Shown here one piece after another: positions 1 through 8,984 of a stretch of 42,209 bases of DNA (position 1 is its first letter; every line of letters begins with the position of its first letter). Made by a program: the position numbers and the translations under genes. Source of the stretch: Psychrobacter sp. UBA3483 (GTDB lineage: Bacteria > Pseudomonadota > Gammaproteobacteria > Pseudomonadales > Moraxellaceae). Under the pieces are notes generated by a model. It searched no databases and was not told where the DNA came from. It saw only the letters and a program-made list of their open reading frames with translations. The stretch is taken from the NCBI RefSeq assembly GCF_002377905.1, contig NZ_DFQS01000030.1, positions 1 through 42,209 on the forward strand, given 5' to 3'.

Positions 1-146
1 GCGTTTATACCACCGCTTTGATACTGCTCAACCCATTTGCTTACAAACTTTGGATTTACGCCAAACTTCTCACCTGTCGCACCGCTACTATGTCCTTCTT
101 TGTAGTATGCTATGACTTTGATCTTAAAGTCTAGATCGTAACGCAT
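1..146 (-). CDS. IS3-family transposase OrfA, N-terminal part
   Basis: The ATG is at 144-146 and the frame is open to position 1, giving about 48 residues that begin MRYDLDFKIKVIAYYKEG. A helix-turn-helix of the IS3 OrfA type follows (GATGEKFGVN..FVSKWVEQY). OrfA proteins bind the IS ends and form the N-terminal part of the frameshifted OrfAB transposase. The gene starts only a few bases inside the terminal palindrome, as usual for these elements. It is truncated by the window edge. Confidence 0.75.
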   Translation of the reverse strand, partial: MRYDLDFKIKVIAYYKEGHSSGATGEKFGVNPKFVSKWVEQYQSGGIN

Positions 147-186
147 AAAAATACCCCCAAAAGTTGTGTCCAACTTATGGGGGTCA
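1..186 (-). mobile_element. IS3-family insertion sequence, 5' end only (cut by window edge)
   Basis: The sequence ends at 180-186 in the pattern TGACCCCC (read on the minus strand), typical of IS3-family termini that begin with TG. Just inside is an imperfect palindrome, 153-166 against 171-184. It is followed by the start of an OrfA-like gene reading off the window. The element therefore enters from the left and its outer end lies between this point and ypfJ. The rest is not visible, so intactness cannot be judged. Confidence 0.75.
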
Positions 187-258
187 GTTCATTTGCAGGC
201 TTTTTTACGTTTATAGGGTAAGCAATACCTAAATACTGCTATAACGCAACACTAACCT

Positions 259-1143
259 CTATAACGCGCCACTAAAAGTATCGCACGCTTGTACATTACC
301 GCTCTCTAAACCACGGGTAAACCACTGCACGCGCTGCTGACTGGTGCCATGAGTAAAGTTATCGGGTACCACGGCGCCGCCGCCGGCACGCGCTAAACGA
401 TCATCACCAATTTGACCAGCAGCATTGATGGCCTCATCAATGTCGCCCGCTTCTAAGAACTGTACGCGCTCCTGATTGCGCTGCGCCCAAACGCCTGCAA
501 AACAATCGGCTTGTAACTCTTGCATGACGGATAATTTGTTAGCCTGCGCGCGCGTTACTTGGCGGCTGGCTTCGTTGACTTGCTGAGTAATACCAAGCAA
601 AGTCTGCACGTGGTGGCCGACCTCATGAGAGATGACATAGGCTTGCGCAAAATCTCCCGCTTTACCTTGATTTTCGCTATCACCTGAGCCTTGTTCATCG
701 CCAGTAATGCCTAAACTTTGACGCATTTCTACAAAGAACGACGTATCCAAATACACCGTTTGATCCCCTGGGCAATAAAAAGGCCCTGTGGCGGCGCTGG
801 CACTCCCACAAGCTGAGCTGACCTGTCCATTAAATAAAATCAATGATGGCTCTTTATAAGTACTCCCCGCCTCGTTAAATATCTGATGCCAAACTTCTTC
901 CGTATCCGCTAACACGACTTTGACAAAGCGTGTATCACGGTCGTCGCTAGTAGCAGGCTGGGTAGACGTATTGCCGCCGCCCGTAATCACTTGCCCCGTT
1001 TGCAATGCGGTCATCGGATTAACCCCAAACACCAGCCATAAAATACCAGCAATGATAATACCGCCGATACCGCCGCCAATCATCTTGCCACCGCCACTGG
1101 TGGTGCGCACATTTGAGCTGCCACGTCTGTCTTGCCATTTCAT
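259..1143 (-). CDS. ypfJ: Neutral zinc metallopeptidase, YpfJ family
   Basis: This 294-residue protein has a short cytoplasmic N-terminus, a glycine-rich stretch and one membrane segment at about residues 22-40, then a soluble domain. The zinc-protease motif HEVGHH is at residues 173-178, and a downstream ELQADCFAG segment supplies the likely third ligand. Length and layout fit the YpfJ family of putative neutral zinc metallopeptidases, whose substrate is not known. Protease activity is inferred from the motif. The gene stands alone on the minus strand between an IS end and a long intergenic region. No clear terminator is visible downstream. Confidence 0.9.
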   Translation of the reverse strand: MKWQDRRGSSNVRTTSGGGKMIGGGIGGIIIAGILWLVFGVNPMTALQTGQVITGGGNTSTQPATSDDRDTRFVKVVLADTEEVWHQIFNEAGSTYKEPSLILFNGQVSSACGSASAATGPFYCPGDQTVYLDTSFFVEMRQSLGITGDEQGSGDSENQGKAGDFAQAYVISHEVGHHVQTLLGITQQVNEASRQVTRAQANKLSVMQELQADCFAGVWAQRNQERVQFLEAGDIDEAINAAGQIGDDRLARAGGGAVVPDNFTHGTSQQRVQWFTRGLESGNVQACDTFSGAL

Positions 1144-1640
1144 AATACTTCTCCTAAAAAATCCAATAGCATACCTATCGCTATCGTAGTAAATCCTGTT
1201 ATTTGATTATTGGTGTTATAAGATATTTGCCTCAATCCTTTGATTTTTTATTCTAGCTTTCAACCATAATCGCTTCTATATTTTTATAGGTATTTAAATG
1301 TCAATTTTATTGATACTAAGGCTACCAATAAGCAAAAAATACTCTTAAAATTATGAAGAAAATCCTTTTATAGAAAAAGCGCCAAAACGTCCTGATGTCA
1401 TTGATTATACGTCGATTAATTTGAGTTGTTGTATTAAAAAGTATATTAAATGAGCAAGTTAAAAGTTGATTTACAATTTTATTGTTACTTAATTGTACAA
1501 CCTCTTTCCATCCAGAAAGAAATCATATAGAATGCGTGAAAGCTGAGTAGCTGTAATTAATACTAGTTGAATTCTGGGAAATCTCGGAGATTCAACCTTT
1601 TTTGCTGCTACTGATCATTTCATTTTCCCGGAGAAACCTT
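1144..1640. other. Non-coding region between ypfJ and the lipoprotein gene
   Basis: About 500 bases that are AT-rich with frequent stops in all frames. It must hold the divergent promoters of ypfJ and of the lipoprotein gene. A TATAGA stretch at 1526-1531 is a possible -10 box, but no well-spaced -35 box goes with it. No RNA gene or repeat was recognised. Confidence 0.5.
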
Positions 1641-1997
1641 ATGAAACTTAAATTACTTGCTCTAGCTGGTATCATGACTGCAACTATGGGCCTTACTGCC
1701 TGTGATAGCAACAAAGAAAACGCTGCTGAAGATTTATCTGACGCGCAAGAAGAAGTGCAAGACGCTCAAGAACAGTTAGACGACGCTGCTGCTGAAGGCG
1801 AAGCGGTACCTGCAGAAGCTGAAGCTGCTGTAGCTGATGCTGAAGCTGACATCGCTCAAGCACAAGCTGCTACTGCTACTGACGAAATCGATGCTGAAGT
1901 ACCTGTAGACGGTACTACTACTAGCGTTGACGTAGCTAGCGAAACTCCAGCTGTTGACGCTGCTGACGAAGTTGTTGTTGAAGAACCAGCTCAGTAA
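1641..1997 (+). CDS. Small acidic alanine/glutamate-rich lipoprotein
   Basis: The predicted protein has 118 residues. The ATG at 1641 is preferred over an upstream in-frame ATG at 1602 because it follows a GGAG ribosome site and starts a textbook lipoprotein signal: MKLKLLALAG, hydrophobic core, then lipobox LTAC with the acylated Cys at about residue 21. The mature part is almost entirely Ala, Glu, Asp, Gln and Val, with heptad-like repeats (DAQEEVQDAQEQLDDAA) that predict a helix or coiled coil and then a disordered acidic tail. Codon use is strongly biased to GCT, GAA and GAC, suggesting high expression. The product is probably anchored in the outer membrane. The function is not recognised; related Ala/Glu-rich lipoproteins occur in Moraxellaceae. 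Confidence 0.8.
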   Translation: MKLKLLALAGIMTATMGLTACDSNKENAAEDLSDAQEEVQDAQEQLDDAAAEGEAVPAEAEAAVADAEADIAQAQAATATDEIDAEVPVDGTTTSVDVASETPAVDAADEVVVEEPAQ

Positions 1998-2028
1998 TTT
2001 TTATTTTTCATAATAAAAGTACTGTAGT

Positions 2029-2056
2029 AAAAAAGAGAGCTTATGCTCTCTTTTTT
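2029..2056 (+). terminator. Rho-independent terminator of the lipoprotein gene
   Basis: Arms AAAAAAGAGAGC and GCTCTCTTTTTT surround a four-base loop, and the second arm ends in a T-run. It lies 31 bases after the lipoprotein stop codon. Confidence 0.9.
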
Positions 2057-2112
2057 ATGCCTACTATTTATACTTTATAAAAAAGTGGGGTGTCATAAAA
2101 GCGCGACATAAA

Positions 2113-2168
2113 AAAAATGATGGTTATCACAGTCTATCGAATATATTACTGTGATAACCATCATTTTT
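2113..2168 (-). terminator. Long perfect hairpin, terminator of ihfA (possibly bidirectional)
   Basis: Two 21-base arms, 2113-2133 and 2148-2168, are perfectly complementary around a 14-base loop. Both outer flanks are A/T runs, so the structure can end transcription from either side. It sits 16 bases beyond the ihfA stop codon. Confidence 0.85.
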
Positions 2169-2184
2169 ACTTACTGCCCGATCC

Positions 2185-2484
2185 TTATTGGTCAAATAAT
2201 TTCTCATCTACCTGTTGGCGAAATTTTTGACCCGTCTTAAAGGTGACCACGCGGCGTGCTGATACGGCAACTGGCTCGCCTGTCTTTGGGTTACGTCCAG
2301 GACGGCTGTTTTTATCTTTAAGCTCAAAGTTGCCAAAGCCTGACAGCTTGACTTCTTTGCCATCAATCAAACTCTCTGACAACTCGTCAAAAAAATTCTC
2401 TACCAAACAGCGGCCTTCTTGGCGTGTTAGGTTAAGATGACTCATCAAATGCTCAATCATGTCAGATTTGGTTAAGGTGCTCAC
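2185..2484 (-). CDS. ihfA: Integration host factor subunit alpha
   Basis: A 99-residue DNA-bending protein of the HU/IHF family. It begins MSTLTKSDMIEHLMSHLNLTRQEG and contains the family signature GFGNFELKDKNSRPGRNPKTG at about residues 49-69, with the Pro-bearing beta arm that intercalates into DNA. The length is standard for IhfA. It works as a heterodimer with IhfB in nucleoid structure, recombination and regulation. The gene follows pheT on the same strand, the classical pheST-ihfA order, but a terminator at 2671-2713 and about 250 bases separate them. It probably has its own promoter in the 2485-2670 region. Confidence 0.96.
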   Translation of the reverse strand: MSTLTKSDMIEHLMSHLNLTRQEGRCLVENFFDELSESLIDGKEVKLSGFGNFELKDKNSRPGRNPKTGEPVAVSARRVVTFKTGQKFRQQVDEKLFDQ

Positions 2485-2670
2485 AGTACGACTCCTATGC
2501 TATGTCGTGATGTCGAATATCATGGTTTAGCGGTATGAGAATTAATGTTAGTTATTATAAAGGTTTTTTGTCATCTTTTTCATAAAGTCTGCATGAAAAT
2601 CCTTTATTAATAACCACTTAACTTTTTTAAAGATGAAAATTTCTATCAGATAATCATTTTTATAAATAGC

Positions 2671-2713
2671 AAAACGCCATAGCCTCACTTATGCAGAGGC
2701 TATAGAGCGTTTT
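2671..2713 (-). terminator. Terminator downstream of pheT
   Basis: A hairpin with arms AAAACGC.ATAGCCTC and GAGGCTAT.G.GCGTTTT around a short loop. T-runs lie on the minus-strand exit side. It is 20 bases beyond the pheT stop and separates pheST from ihfA. Confidence 0.85.
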
Positions 2714-2732
2714 AGATGGTTATATCTTAGCT

Positions 2733-5147
2733 TTAGCTATCACGCAACTGAGCGGCGTGCTGTTCAGTTAGCGCTTGCACGACTTTATCTGTCGCAGTTT
2801 TTACCGCTTCATCAGATAATGTCTGTGCTTTGTCTTGCCATATTAAAGCAAACGCTAAAGAGCGCTGACCGGTCGGGACCTTGTCGCCTTGATACACATC
2901 AAATAACCATAAATCTGTCAATAGCGCACCAGCTGCCGCGCGTATCGTCGCCTCTAACGTCTGTAAGCTAATATCGATATCGACTAAGATGGCGATATCG
3001 CGACGTACTTGCGGGAATTTGCTTGGGGTAGTAATGGCATGCTGCTCACGCACCAAGGTTAATAATGGGGCAAGTGACAATTGCGCCACCCACGTCGCTG
3101 GCAAGTCTAACTGCTTAGCGGTGTTAGGATGTAATTGACCGAACCAGCCGACGTATACCTCATCGATATAGAGCTTGGCGCTTTGACCAGGATGTAAGAA
3201 AGCAAGTGCACTACGCTCATAGCGGATACGCGTACTGTCGATTTGCGCCGGTAATAACTGCTCAATATCATGCTTAAGATCATAAAAGTCTAGCGCACGG
3301 TTTTGATACGCTTGCTCATCCCACACATCGCCGACTGCAACTAACGCAATACTTGGCGTTTGTACCAACTCGCTAATACTTTGACCGACAAAGCTTAAAC
3401 CCGTTTCAAAGAAACGTACTCGCGGCTGCTGGCGATTGAGGTTATATTGTACACAAGGCAATAAGCTTGATAGCAGAGTACGGCGCATCACCGCCAAGTC
3501 GCTAGAGATAGGATTGGCCAATGCCAACACTTCTCCAAGCGCTTTATCATCGAGCAAGGCTTCTATTTTTGCATCACTAAAACTAAAGCTAATGGCTTCC
3601 ATATAGCCATTATTGACCAAGGCCAGCTTCATCTCGTGCGTTAAGTCCGCCGTATCGTCATAATCCATGCTGACTTGCAAATGCGGCAACACACTCGGAA
3701 TATTGTCATAACCGTAAATACGGGCAATCTCTTCGATTAAGTCTTCCTTAATGCTCATATCAAAGCGATACGATGGCGGCGTGCAAATCAGCCTACCGGC
3801 TTGCTGATCTACCTCAAAGCCTAGTTGAGTCAAAATACGCACCATCACAGCTGGCTCAATCTCAATACCGATGACCTCACGGACTTTAGTGATTGGCAAA
3901 GTAATCGGCGTACGTGCTGGCAAGTGCTCTCTGCTTTCCACTTTTACTATTTGCCCAGCTTGACCACCAGTGACACTGGTAATCAAATCAACAGCACGCG
4001 CTAGTGCTAACTCTGGTAACTCAAAATCGACACCACGCTCAAAGCGTTGTGAGGCATCGGTATGCAGACCAAAACGGCGTGCACGAGCGGCAATAGCAAG
4101 CTGACTAAAGAAAGCGCTTTCTACAATAATATTGGTGGTACTGTCAGTGACACTGCTACGCTGACCGCCCATGATACCAGCAAGTGCCAATGCACCTTTA
4201 TCATCGGCAATGACCAATTCATCGCCGGTTAAGGTAATGGTTTGCTCATTTAATAAGGTAATGGTCTCGCTAGGCTGCGCCAAACGTACCACGATATCGC
4301 CTTCAATGGTATCAGCATCAAACGCATGTAGCGGTTGGCCGAGTTCCATCAACACGTAGTTGGTCACGTCGACTAAAAAGTTATGCGAGCGCAGTCCCGA
4401 TTGGACTAGCGCGTCAGTCATCCATTTCGGCGTGTCAATGCTACGATCAATGTTACTGATTGATTGGAGTAAATAACGCGGGCACGCTCCAACCGCGCTT
4501 ACCGTTACTGCGGGCGTAGTATTTTTAGCACCGTTAGCATCAGTTGGTACGTTGGCAGGAATTGTAGGCTGCTGCATAGGCAAATCATTAATCACTGATA
4601 TTTCGCGCGCAATACCACGTACACTAAAACAATCACCGCGATTTGGCGTGATAGAGATATCTAGTATTTGATTGTCTAAACCTAAATACTCACGGATATC
4701 CATGCCAATCGGTGCATCACTTGGCAACTCAAGCAGACCATCGATGCTATCGATTAAATCAATTTCAGACGCGCCGCACAGCATACCGTTAGAATCGACA
4801 CCGCGTAAGTTGCCATTTTTAATTTTAAAGCCTTCTGCGTCGTTAGAGGGCAGCACAGCACCAACGGTCGCAACCGGTGCTTTCATACCGACCATCACAT
4901 TGGGCGCGCCGCAAACGATTTGTAACGGCTCAGCGGCACCAATATTGACCTGCGTCACGCGCAACTTATCGGCATCGGGATGCTGTTCAACGCTGATCAC
5001 TTCACCGACCACCACGCCGCTAAAAGCACGAGCAACTGCAAAGCGATCGTCAATCTCAAGCCCTGCCATCGTGAGTTGTTCAGCCAATTGCTCACTGCTA
5101 TTGTTGGGGTTTACCCATTGACGTAGCCACTGTTCGCTAATTTTCAT
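2733..5147 (-). CDS. pheT: Phenylalanine-tRNA ligase beta subunit
   Basis: This 804-residue protein is the standard length for bacterial PheT and starts MKISEQWLRQWVNP. It contains the N-terminal tRNA-binding domain (about 40-150, with VCGAPNV), the B3/B4 editing region (including FLVDVTNYVLMELGQPLHAFD), the B5 domain, the catalytic-like core and the C-terminal FDX-ACB anticodon-binding domain. With PheS it forms the alpha2beta2 enzyme that charges tRNA-Phe and edits mischarged Tyr. It lies 82 bases after pheS on the same strand, so the two are probably co-transcribed. A terminator follows at 2671-2713. Confidence 0.98.
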   Translation of the reverse strand: MKISEQWLRQWVNPNNSSEQLAEQLTMAGLEIDDRFAVARAFSGVVVGEVISVEQHPDADKLRVTQVNIGAAEPLQIVCGAPNVMVGMKAPVATVGAVLPSNDAEGFKIKNGNLRGVDSNGMLCGASEIDLIDSIDGLLELPSDAPIGMDIREYLGLDNQILDISITPNRGDCFSVRGIAREISVINDLPMQQPTIPANVPTDANGAKNTTPAVTVSAVGACPRYLLQSISNIDRSIDTPKWMTDALVQSGLRSHNFLVDVTNYVLMELGQPLHAFDADTIEGDIVVRLAQPSETITLLNEQTITLTGDELVIADDKGALALAGIMGGQRSSVTDSTTNIIVESAFFSQLAIAARARRFGLHTDASQRFERGVDFELPELALARAVDLITSVTGGQAGQIVKVESREHLPARTPITLPITKVREVIGIEIEPAVMVRILTQLGFEVDQQAGRLICTPPSYRFDMSIKEDLIEEIARIYGYDNIPSVLPHLQVSMDYDDTADLTHEMKLALVNNGYMEAISFSFSDAKIEALLDDKALGEVLALANPISSDLAVMRRTLLSSLLPCVQYNLNRQQPRVRFFETGLSFVGQSISELVQTPSIALVAVGDVWDEQAYQNRALDFYDLKHDIEQLLPAQIDSTRIRYERSALAFLHPGQSAKLYIDEVYVGWFGQLHPNTAKQLDLPATWVAQLSLAPLLTLVREQHAITTPSKFPQVRRDIAILVDIDISLQTLEATIRAAAGALLTDLWLFDVYQGDKVPTGQRSLAFALIWQDKAQTLSDEAVKTATDKVVQALTEQHAAQLRDS

Positions 5148-5229
5148 AAATATCTCGGATCTGAATTTTATAATAAAGATTTTAGAATAAAGGGTGACGT
5201 ATTAACCTGTCATATTGACAAGGAAAACT

Positions 5230-6285
5230 CTAGCCAAACTGTTTTAAGAAGCGTACGTCGTTTTGGAAAAACAGGCGCAAATCGTCGATACCGTAATACA
5301 GCATGGCAAAGCGCTCAATACCCATGCCAAAAGCAAAGCCGGTGTATTTTTCGCTATCAATACCGCAATTGGTCAGCACCTGCGGGTGTACCATACCGCA
5401 GCCCATGACTTCAAGCCATTTACCATTATCATCAAGGATATCAACTTCAGCAGAAGGCTCAGTAAACGGGAAAAATGATGGACGAAAACGCACGGTCAGC
5501 TCTTTGGCAAAAAACGCTTCTAAAAATTCACTAATCAAGCCTTTTAACTCAGCAAAGGTGCTCGATTCAGTCACCATAAGCCCTTCCAACTGATGAAACA
5601 TCGGCGAGTGGGTTTGGTCCGAGTCATTACGATAGACGCGGCCCGGGCAAATAATACGAATCGGCGGCTCATTTTTTTCCATGGTGCGAATTTGCACCGG
5701 ACTGGTATGGGTACGTAACAGATAGTGCGCGTCAAAATAGAAGGTATCGTGCATCGCCCGTGCTGGATGATGCGACGGGATATTTAGCGCTTCAAAATTA
5801 TAATAATCGCTCTCAACTTCAGGGCCAGTGGCGACATTAAAACCCGCTTGGATAAAATACTGCTGCATACGCTGGGTAATCATGGTCACGGGATGCAGAT
5901 GACCTTTTTGACCACCGCGCGCAGGCAAGGTGATATCAATGCTCTCGCTGGCAAGCTTAGCATTTAATGCCGCCACTTCTAGCTCTTGATGCTGCGCCGT
6001 CAATGCATCTTGAATACGGCTACGCACTTGATGTAACCAGCCGCCGTAAGTTTTTTTGTCATCGCTGCTAAGTTTGCCCATCTGCTTTGACCAGCCGGTT
6101 AAAGGGCTCTTTTTACCGGTCAGTTGCACCCTCAAATCTTGCAGGGCACGCACATCGGTTACTTGTAGAACCAATGCTTCAGCAGCACTGGCAAACTCGC
6201 TTAACTGGGCTTCATTAAGCTCGCTTAGCTCTGAGGACAAGGTCGGTAGCGCCGACAAATCGGTGGTAGCAGCAGGGGTAGTCAT
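5230..6285 (-). CDS. pheS: Phenylalanine-tRNA ligase alpha subunit
   Basis: The catalytic alpha subunit, about 351 residues from the chosen ATG at 6285 (MTTPAATTDLS). An open frame extends to 6363, but the GGAAG site fits this ATG with a spacing of about 10 bases, and the upstream extension is unlike PheS. Class II synthetase features are clear: GHLHPVT, the motif 2 region with FHQLEGLMV, and the C-terminal motif 3 GFAFGMGIERFAMLYYGIDD ending in NDVRFLKQF. An N-terminal coiled coil (about 25-110) would bind tRNA-Phe. It follows rplT and precedes pheT, the standard order. No leader peptide or attenuator like E. coli pheM was recognised. Confidence 0.97.
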   Translation of the reverse strand: MTTPAATTDLSALPTLSSELSELNEAQLSEFASAAEALVLQVTDVRALQDLRVQLTGKKSPLTGWSKQMGKLSSDDKKTYGGWLHQVRSRIQDALTAQHQELEVAALNAKLASESIDITLPARGGQKGHLHPVTMITQRMQQYFIQAGFNVATGPEVESDYYNFEALNIPSHHPARAMHDTFYFDAHYLLRTHTSPVQIRTMEKNEPPIRIICPGRVYRNDSDQTHSPMFHQLEGLMVTESSTFAELKGLISEFLEAFFAKELTVRFRPSFFPFTEPSAEVDILDDNGKWLEVMGCGMVHPQVLTNCGIDSEKYTGFAFGMGIERFAMLYYGIDDLRLFFQNDVRFLKQFG

Positions 6286-6537
6286 AAGACGCATTCTTCC
6301 TGATTTAAACGGACTATTAATGATAGTGATAGGTAATTGTAGGGATTTGACCAAATATTGCAAACCATTTACCCATTCATTTTACGATAAAGGCGCACTA
6401 TATGAATGGCTTGAATATTTAGACAATGACTTTAAAAATAATTTTAAATAAAAACGTTAGACAATGAGAACTGCAACTTTATAGAAAGCATGTTGCCTAT
6501 TAGCGATGATAAAACTGGTCGTAAAATAATCTACTAT

Positions 6538-6567
6538 AAAAAAAGCCACCGACCAGCGGTAGCTTTT
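6538..6567 (-). terminator. Terminator downstream of rplT
   Basis: Arms AAAAGC.ACCG and CGGT.GCTTTT form a hairpin at 6541-6567. The minus-strand transcript then runs into at least seven U residues. It lies about 85 bases beyond rplT and may separate rpmI-rplT from pheST or act as an attenuator in front of pheS. The remaining sequence between pheS and rplT shows no gene. Confidence 0.75.
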
Positions 6568-6649
6568 ATTAATATCGACCTATTAATCAATATTAGTCCT
6601 ACCCATTTAAGCAATCAAAAAATCTGAATACCTAAAGGACAGTTAATAT

Positions 6650-7006
6650 TTAGGCTAATTCCGCTTTTGCTTTTTCAACTAAGGCGGTGAAAGTCGCTGC
6701 ATCATGCATAGCGATGTCAGCAAGTACACGACGATCGATAGCGATGTTTGCTTTTTTCAAGCCGTTGATAAGGCGGCTATAGCTTAAGCCATTTAAACGT
6801 GCACCAGCATTGATACGTGCAATCCAAAGACGACGGAAAGTACGTTTTTTGTTGCGACGGTCACGATATGCATATTGACCAGCTTTGGTCACTGCTTGTA
6901 CTGCTACGCGATAAACACGTGAACGAGCACCGTAGTAGCCTTTTGCGCGCTTTAAGATTTTTTTGTGACGGCGATTTGCCTGTACACCACGTTTTACACG
7001 GGCCAT
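6650..7006 (-). CDS. rplT: 50S ribosomal protein L20
   Basis: A 118-residue basic protein beginning MARVKRGVQANRRHKKILKRAKGYYGARSRV, diagnostic of L20. It binds 23S rRNA early in 50S assembly and in many bacteria represses its own operon. It lies 131 bases after rpmI on the same strand. The usual infC gene is not in front of rpmI here. Confidence 0.98.
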   Translation of the reverse strand: MARVKRGVQANRRHKKILKRAKGYYGARSRVYRVAVQAVTKAGQYAYRDRRNKKRTFRRLWIARINAGARLNGLSYSRLINGLKKANIAIDRRVLADIAMHDAATFTALVEKAKAELA

Positions 7007-7137
7007 AAATTACTCCAAGATTTTTTAATCATTATTAAACGAATCACGATGTCATCAAACAATTGACTAATAGACATCGTTATCAAATTGCAAAGTCAAA
7101 TATCTTTAATTGATTAAAGCTAAATGACGATAGGCTA

Positions 7138-7335
7138 TTAGATGTATGGGCACATACGACGAACTGCTGCTTCGTCAGACTTGTCCACCATCTTTAGACC
7201 GCGCAACTGGCGAATACGCTTAGCTGATTTCTTGGTCAAGATATGGCTTTTGAATGCTTGTTTACGTTTAAAGCCGTTCGCTGTTTTTTTGAAGCGTTTA
7301 GCGGCACCGCTTCTGGTTTTCATCTTAACTTTCAT
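7138..7335 (-). CDS. rpmI: 50S ribosomal protein L35
   Basis: A 65-residue, highly basic protein: MKVKMKTRSGAAKRFKKTAN at the start, the conserved SHILTKKSAKRIRQLRG core and C-terminal RRMCPYI. It is the normal length for L35, a component of the large ribosomal subunit. It is the first gene of the rpmI-rplT pair. The upstream 360 bases lack infC, so the pair must be transcribed from a promoter in that region. Confidence 0.97.
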   Translation of the reverse strand: MKVKMKTRSGAAKRFKKTANGFKRKQAFKSHILTKKSAKRIRQLRGLKMVDKSDEAAVRRMCPYI

Positions 7336-7692
7336 GATGATTTGCCTCTTTGTCTTTGATAGAACCTGGTCGTCAAATAGTAAAAACGAATAGTCGCTTT
7401 AAAAACAAGCACTAAACGGCTATTTGCCTCGAGGTGGGAGGCGCTATTTTAGCAGATAGTGCGCTGTTTTGCCAAGCAAAGTTTTTATCGCTACCTTATA
7501 GGGTGCGTTAGTTGCTATTAAATAAATACAATGCGTATAAAAACGTGCTACTGCTATAATTGTGTTTTATTTCCTGCGTGAACATATTGAATGTCAGTGA
7601 TAGCTGTGTTTAAGTAGGGATTGAATGCTATCTTTATTACTTTATACTTTTTACCACCTTCTCATTACTTCTTATAAGATGACTGATAGATT
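7336..7692. other. Divergent promoter region between rpmI and hisIE
   Basis: About 357 bases without a gene. It must contain the rpmI promoter (minus) and the hisIE promoter (plus). No infC remnant, RNA gene or clear operator was recognised. The stretch 7500-7690 is AT-rich. Confidence 0.5.
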
Positions 7693-8538
7693 ATGACTTT
7701 ACCTGCTTGGCTTGCTGCCGTAAATTTTAATACTGATGGTTTGATTCCTGCGATCGCCCAAGATTATGTGTCCGGACGTATTTTGATGATGGCGTGGATG
7801 AATGCCGAATCGCTGCAATTAACTGCCGAAACGCAGACGGCAGTGTATTTTTCGCGCTCGCGTGGCAAGTTATGGCATAAAGGCGAATCGTCTGGGCATA
7901 CCCAGCGCGTGCATGATATTCGTCTAGATTGCGACGCTGATGTGATTGTACTGAGCGTCACGCAAGCAGGCGGTATCGCTTGTCATACTGGCCGTGAGTC
8001 TTGTTTTTATCAGCGTTTAGATTTGTCTGGGCAAACGCCTGAATGGCAAACCGTCGATAAAGTATTAAAAGATCCTGCAGAGATTTATCAGACAAACGCC
8101 GCAGCAAAAGCCACGCCTCAAATTAATGAAGCGGCGGAAGATATAGACCATTCGCACACCCATCAAAATAACAGACTTGCTACCACTCATTCTATTTTGC
8201 AGCAGCTTGATAAGGTATTGGCCGAGCGCAAACAAGCGGACGCTGACAGCTCTTATGTGGCAAGTCTATATGCCAAGGGCCTGAATAAAATATTAGAAAA
8301 AGTGGGTGAAGAAAGTACAGAAAGTATCATCGCGGCCAAAGACTTAGCCAATTGCGATGAAAATGTGGATAAAACCCAGTATGACGAAGCGCGTCACGAG
8401 CTGATCTATGAAGTTGCTGATGTTTGGTTCCATACTTTAGTGGGCTTGGCATGGTTTGATATAGAATCAGAAGCGGTATTAAACGAGCTAGGCCGACGTT
8501 TTGGTCTGTCAGGTATTGCTGAAAAAGCAGCACGCTAG
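7693..8538 (+). CDS. hisIE: Bifunctional phosphoribosyl-AMP cyclohydrolase / phosphoribosyl-ATP pyrophosphatase
   Basis: A 281-residue fusion that catalyses steps 2 and 3 of histidine synthesis. The N-terminal HisI domain (about 1-125) has MAWMNAESL, SRGKLWHKGESSGH and the zinc-binding cysteine region LDCDAD..CHTGRESCF. After an acidic, His-containing linker (about 130-170) the HisE domain follows, with LYAKGLNKILEKVGEESTE and the helical C-terminus LIYEVADVWFHTLVGLAW. Such HisIE fusions are common in gamma-proteobacteria, but here the gene stands alone next to tatABC and not in a his operon. The linker is somewhat longer than in E. coli HisI. Confidence 0.95.
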   Translation: MTLPAWLAAVNFNTDGLIPAIAQDYVSGRILMMAWMNAESLQLTAETQTAVYFSRSRGKLWHKGESSGHTQRVHDIRLDCDADVIVLSVTQAGGIACHTGRESCFYQRLDLSGQTPEWQTVDKVLKDPAEIYQTNAAAKATPQINEAAEDIDHSHTHQNNRLATTHSILQQLDKVLAERKQADADSSYVASLYAKGLNKILEKVGEESTESIIAAKDLANCDENVDKTQYDEARHELIYEVADVWFHTLVGLAWFDIESEAVLNELGRRFGLSGIAEKAAR

Positions 8539-8719
8539 TGTTTTTAGCGTGGCGCTGTTTGATTATTGTTGCTTTCACCTTTTTACCCTGACGGCAGGTT
8601 ATAATATAGCTCTGTTTTATTTCGCATAAGATGTCGATACTTTTTGTTTACGATAGCAACTTCCTATACACTCAAAGTATTCATATAAAGACTAAAAACC
8701 AAGACAGAAGGATAGCATC

Positions 8720-8959
8720 ATGGGTAGTTTTTCCATTACGCATTGGCTGATTTTATTGGTGGTGGTGGTGGTCGTATTTGGCACCTCCAAGCTAAGAAAT
8801 GCCGGTAAAGATTTGGGCGGCGCGGTCAAAGGTTTTAAAGAAGCCGTTAAAGATGAAAATACCGAACATGCCAAAAAGCAAGTCGTGCTTGATCATGATG
8901 GCAATGCGCACACTGAAGAGCGAACAACCACTAAGGTTGATGACAAGCATAATGTATAG
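8720..8959 (+). CDS. tatA: Sec-independent protein translocase TatA
   Basis: A 79-residue membrane protein: N-terminal membrane helix (SITHWLILLVVVVVVFGTSKL, about 5-24), the FGTSKLR hinge, an amphipathic helix (GKDLGGAVKGFKEAV) and a charged tail. This is the TatA/E pattern. TatA oligomers form the channel for folded twin-arginine substrates. It is first in tatABC; tatB starts 25 bases after its stop. Confidence 0.95.
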   Translation: MGSFSITHWLILLVVVVVVFGTSKLRNAGKDLGGAVKGFKEAVKDENTEHAKKQVVLDHDGNAHTEERTTTKVDDKHNV

Positions 8960-8984
8960 CATTTAATAGTGGCATTGGGACATT

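Noticed and set aside
4672..5121. 149-codon open frame opposite pheT
   Set aside because: Fully antisense to the conserved tRNA-binding domain of PheT; no protein-like motif.
8531..8551. Hairpin over the hisIE stop codon (CACGCTA against TAGCGTG) as terminator
   Set aside because: It lacks a T-run and overlaps coding sequence, so it is not listed as a terminator.
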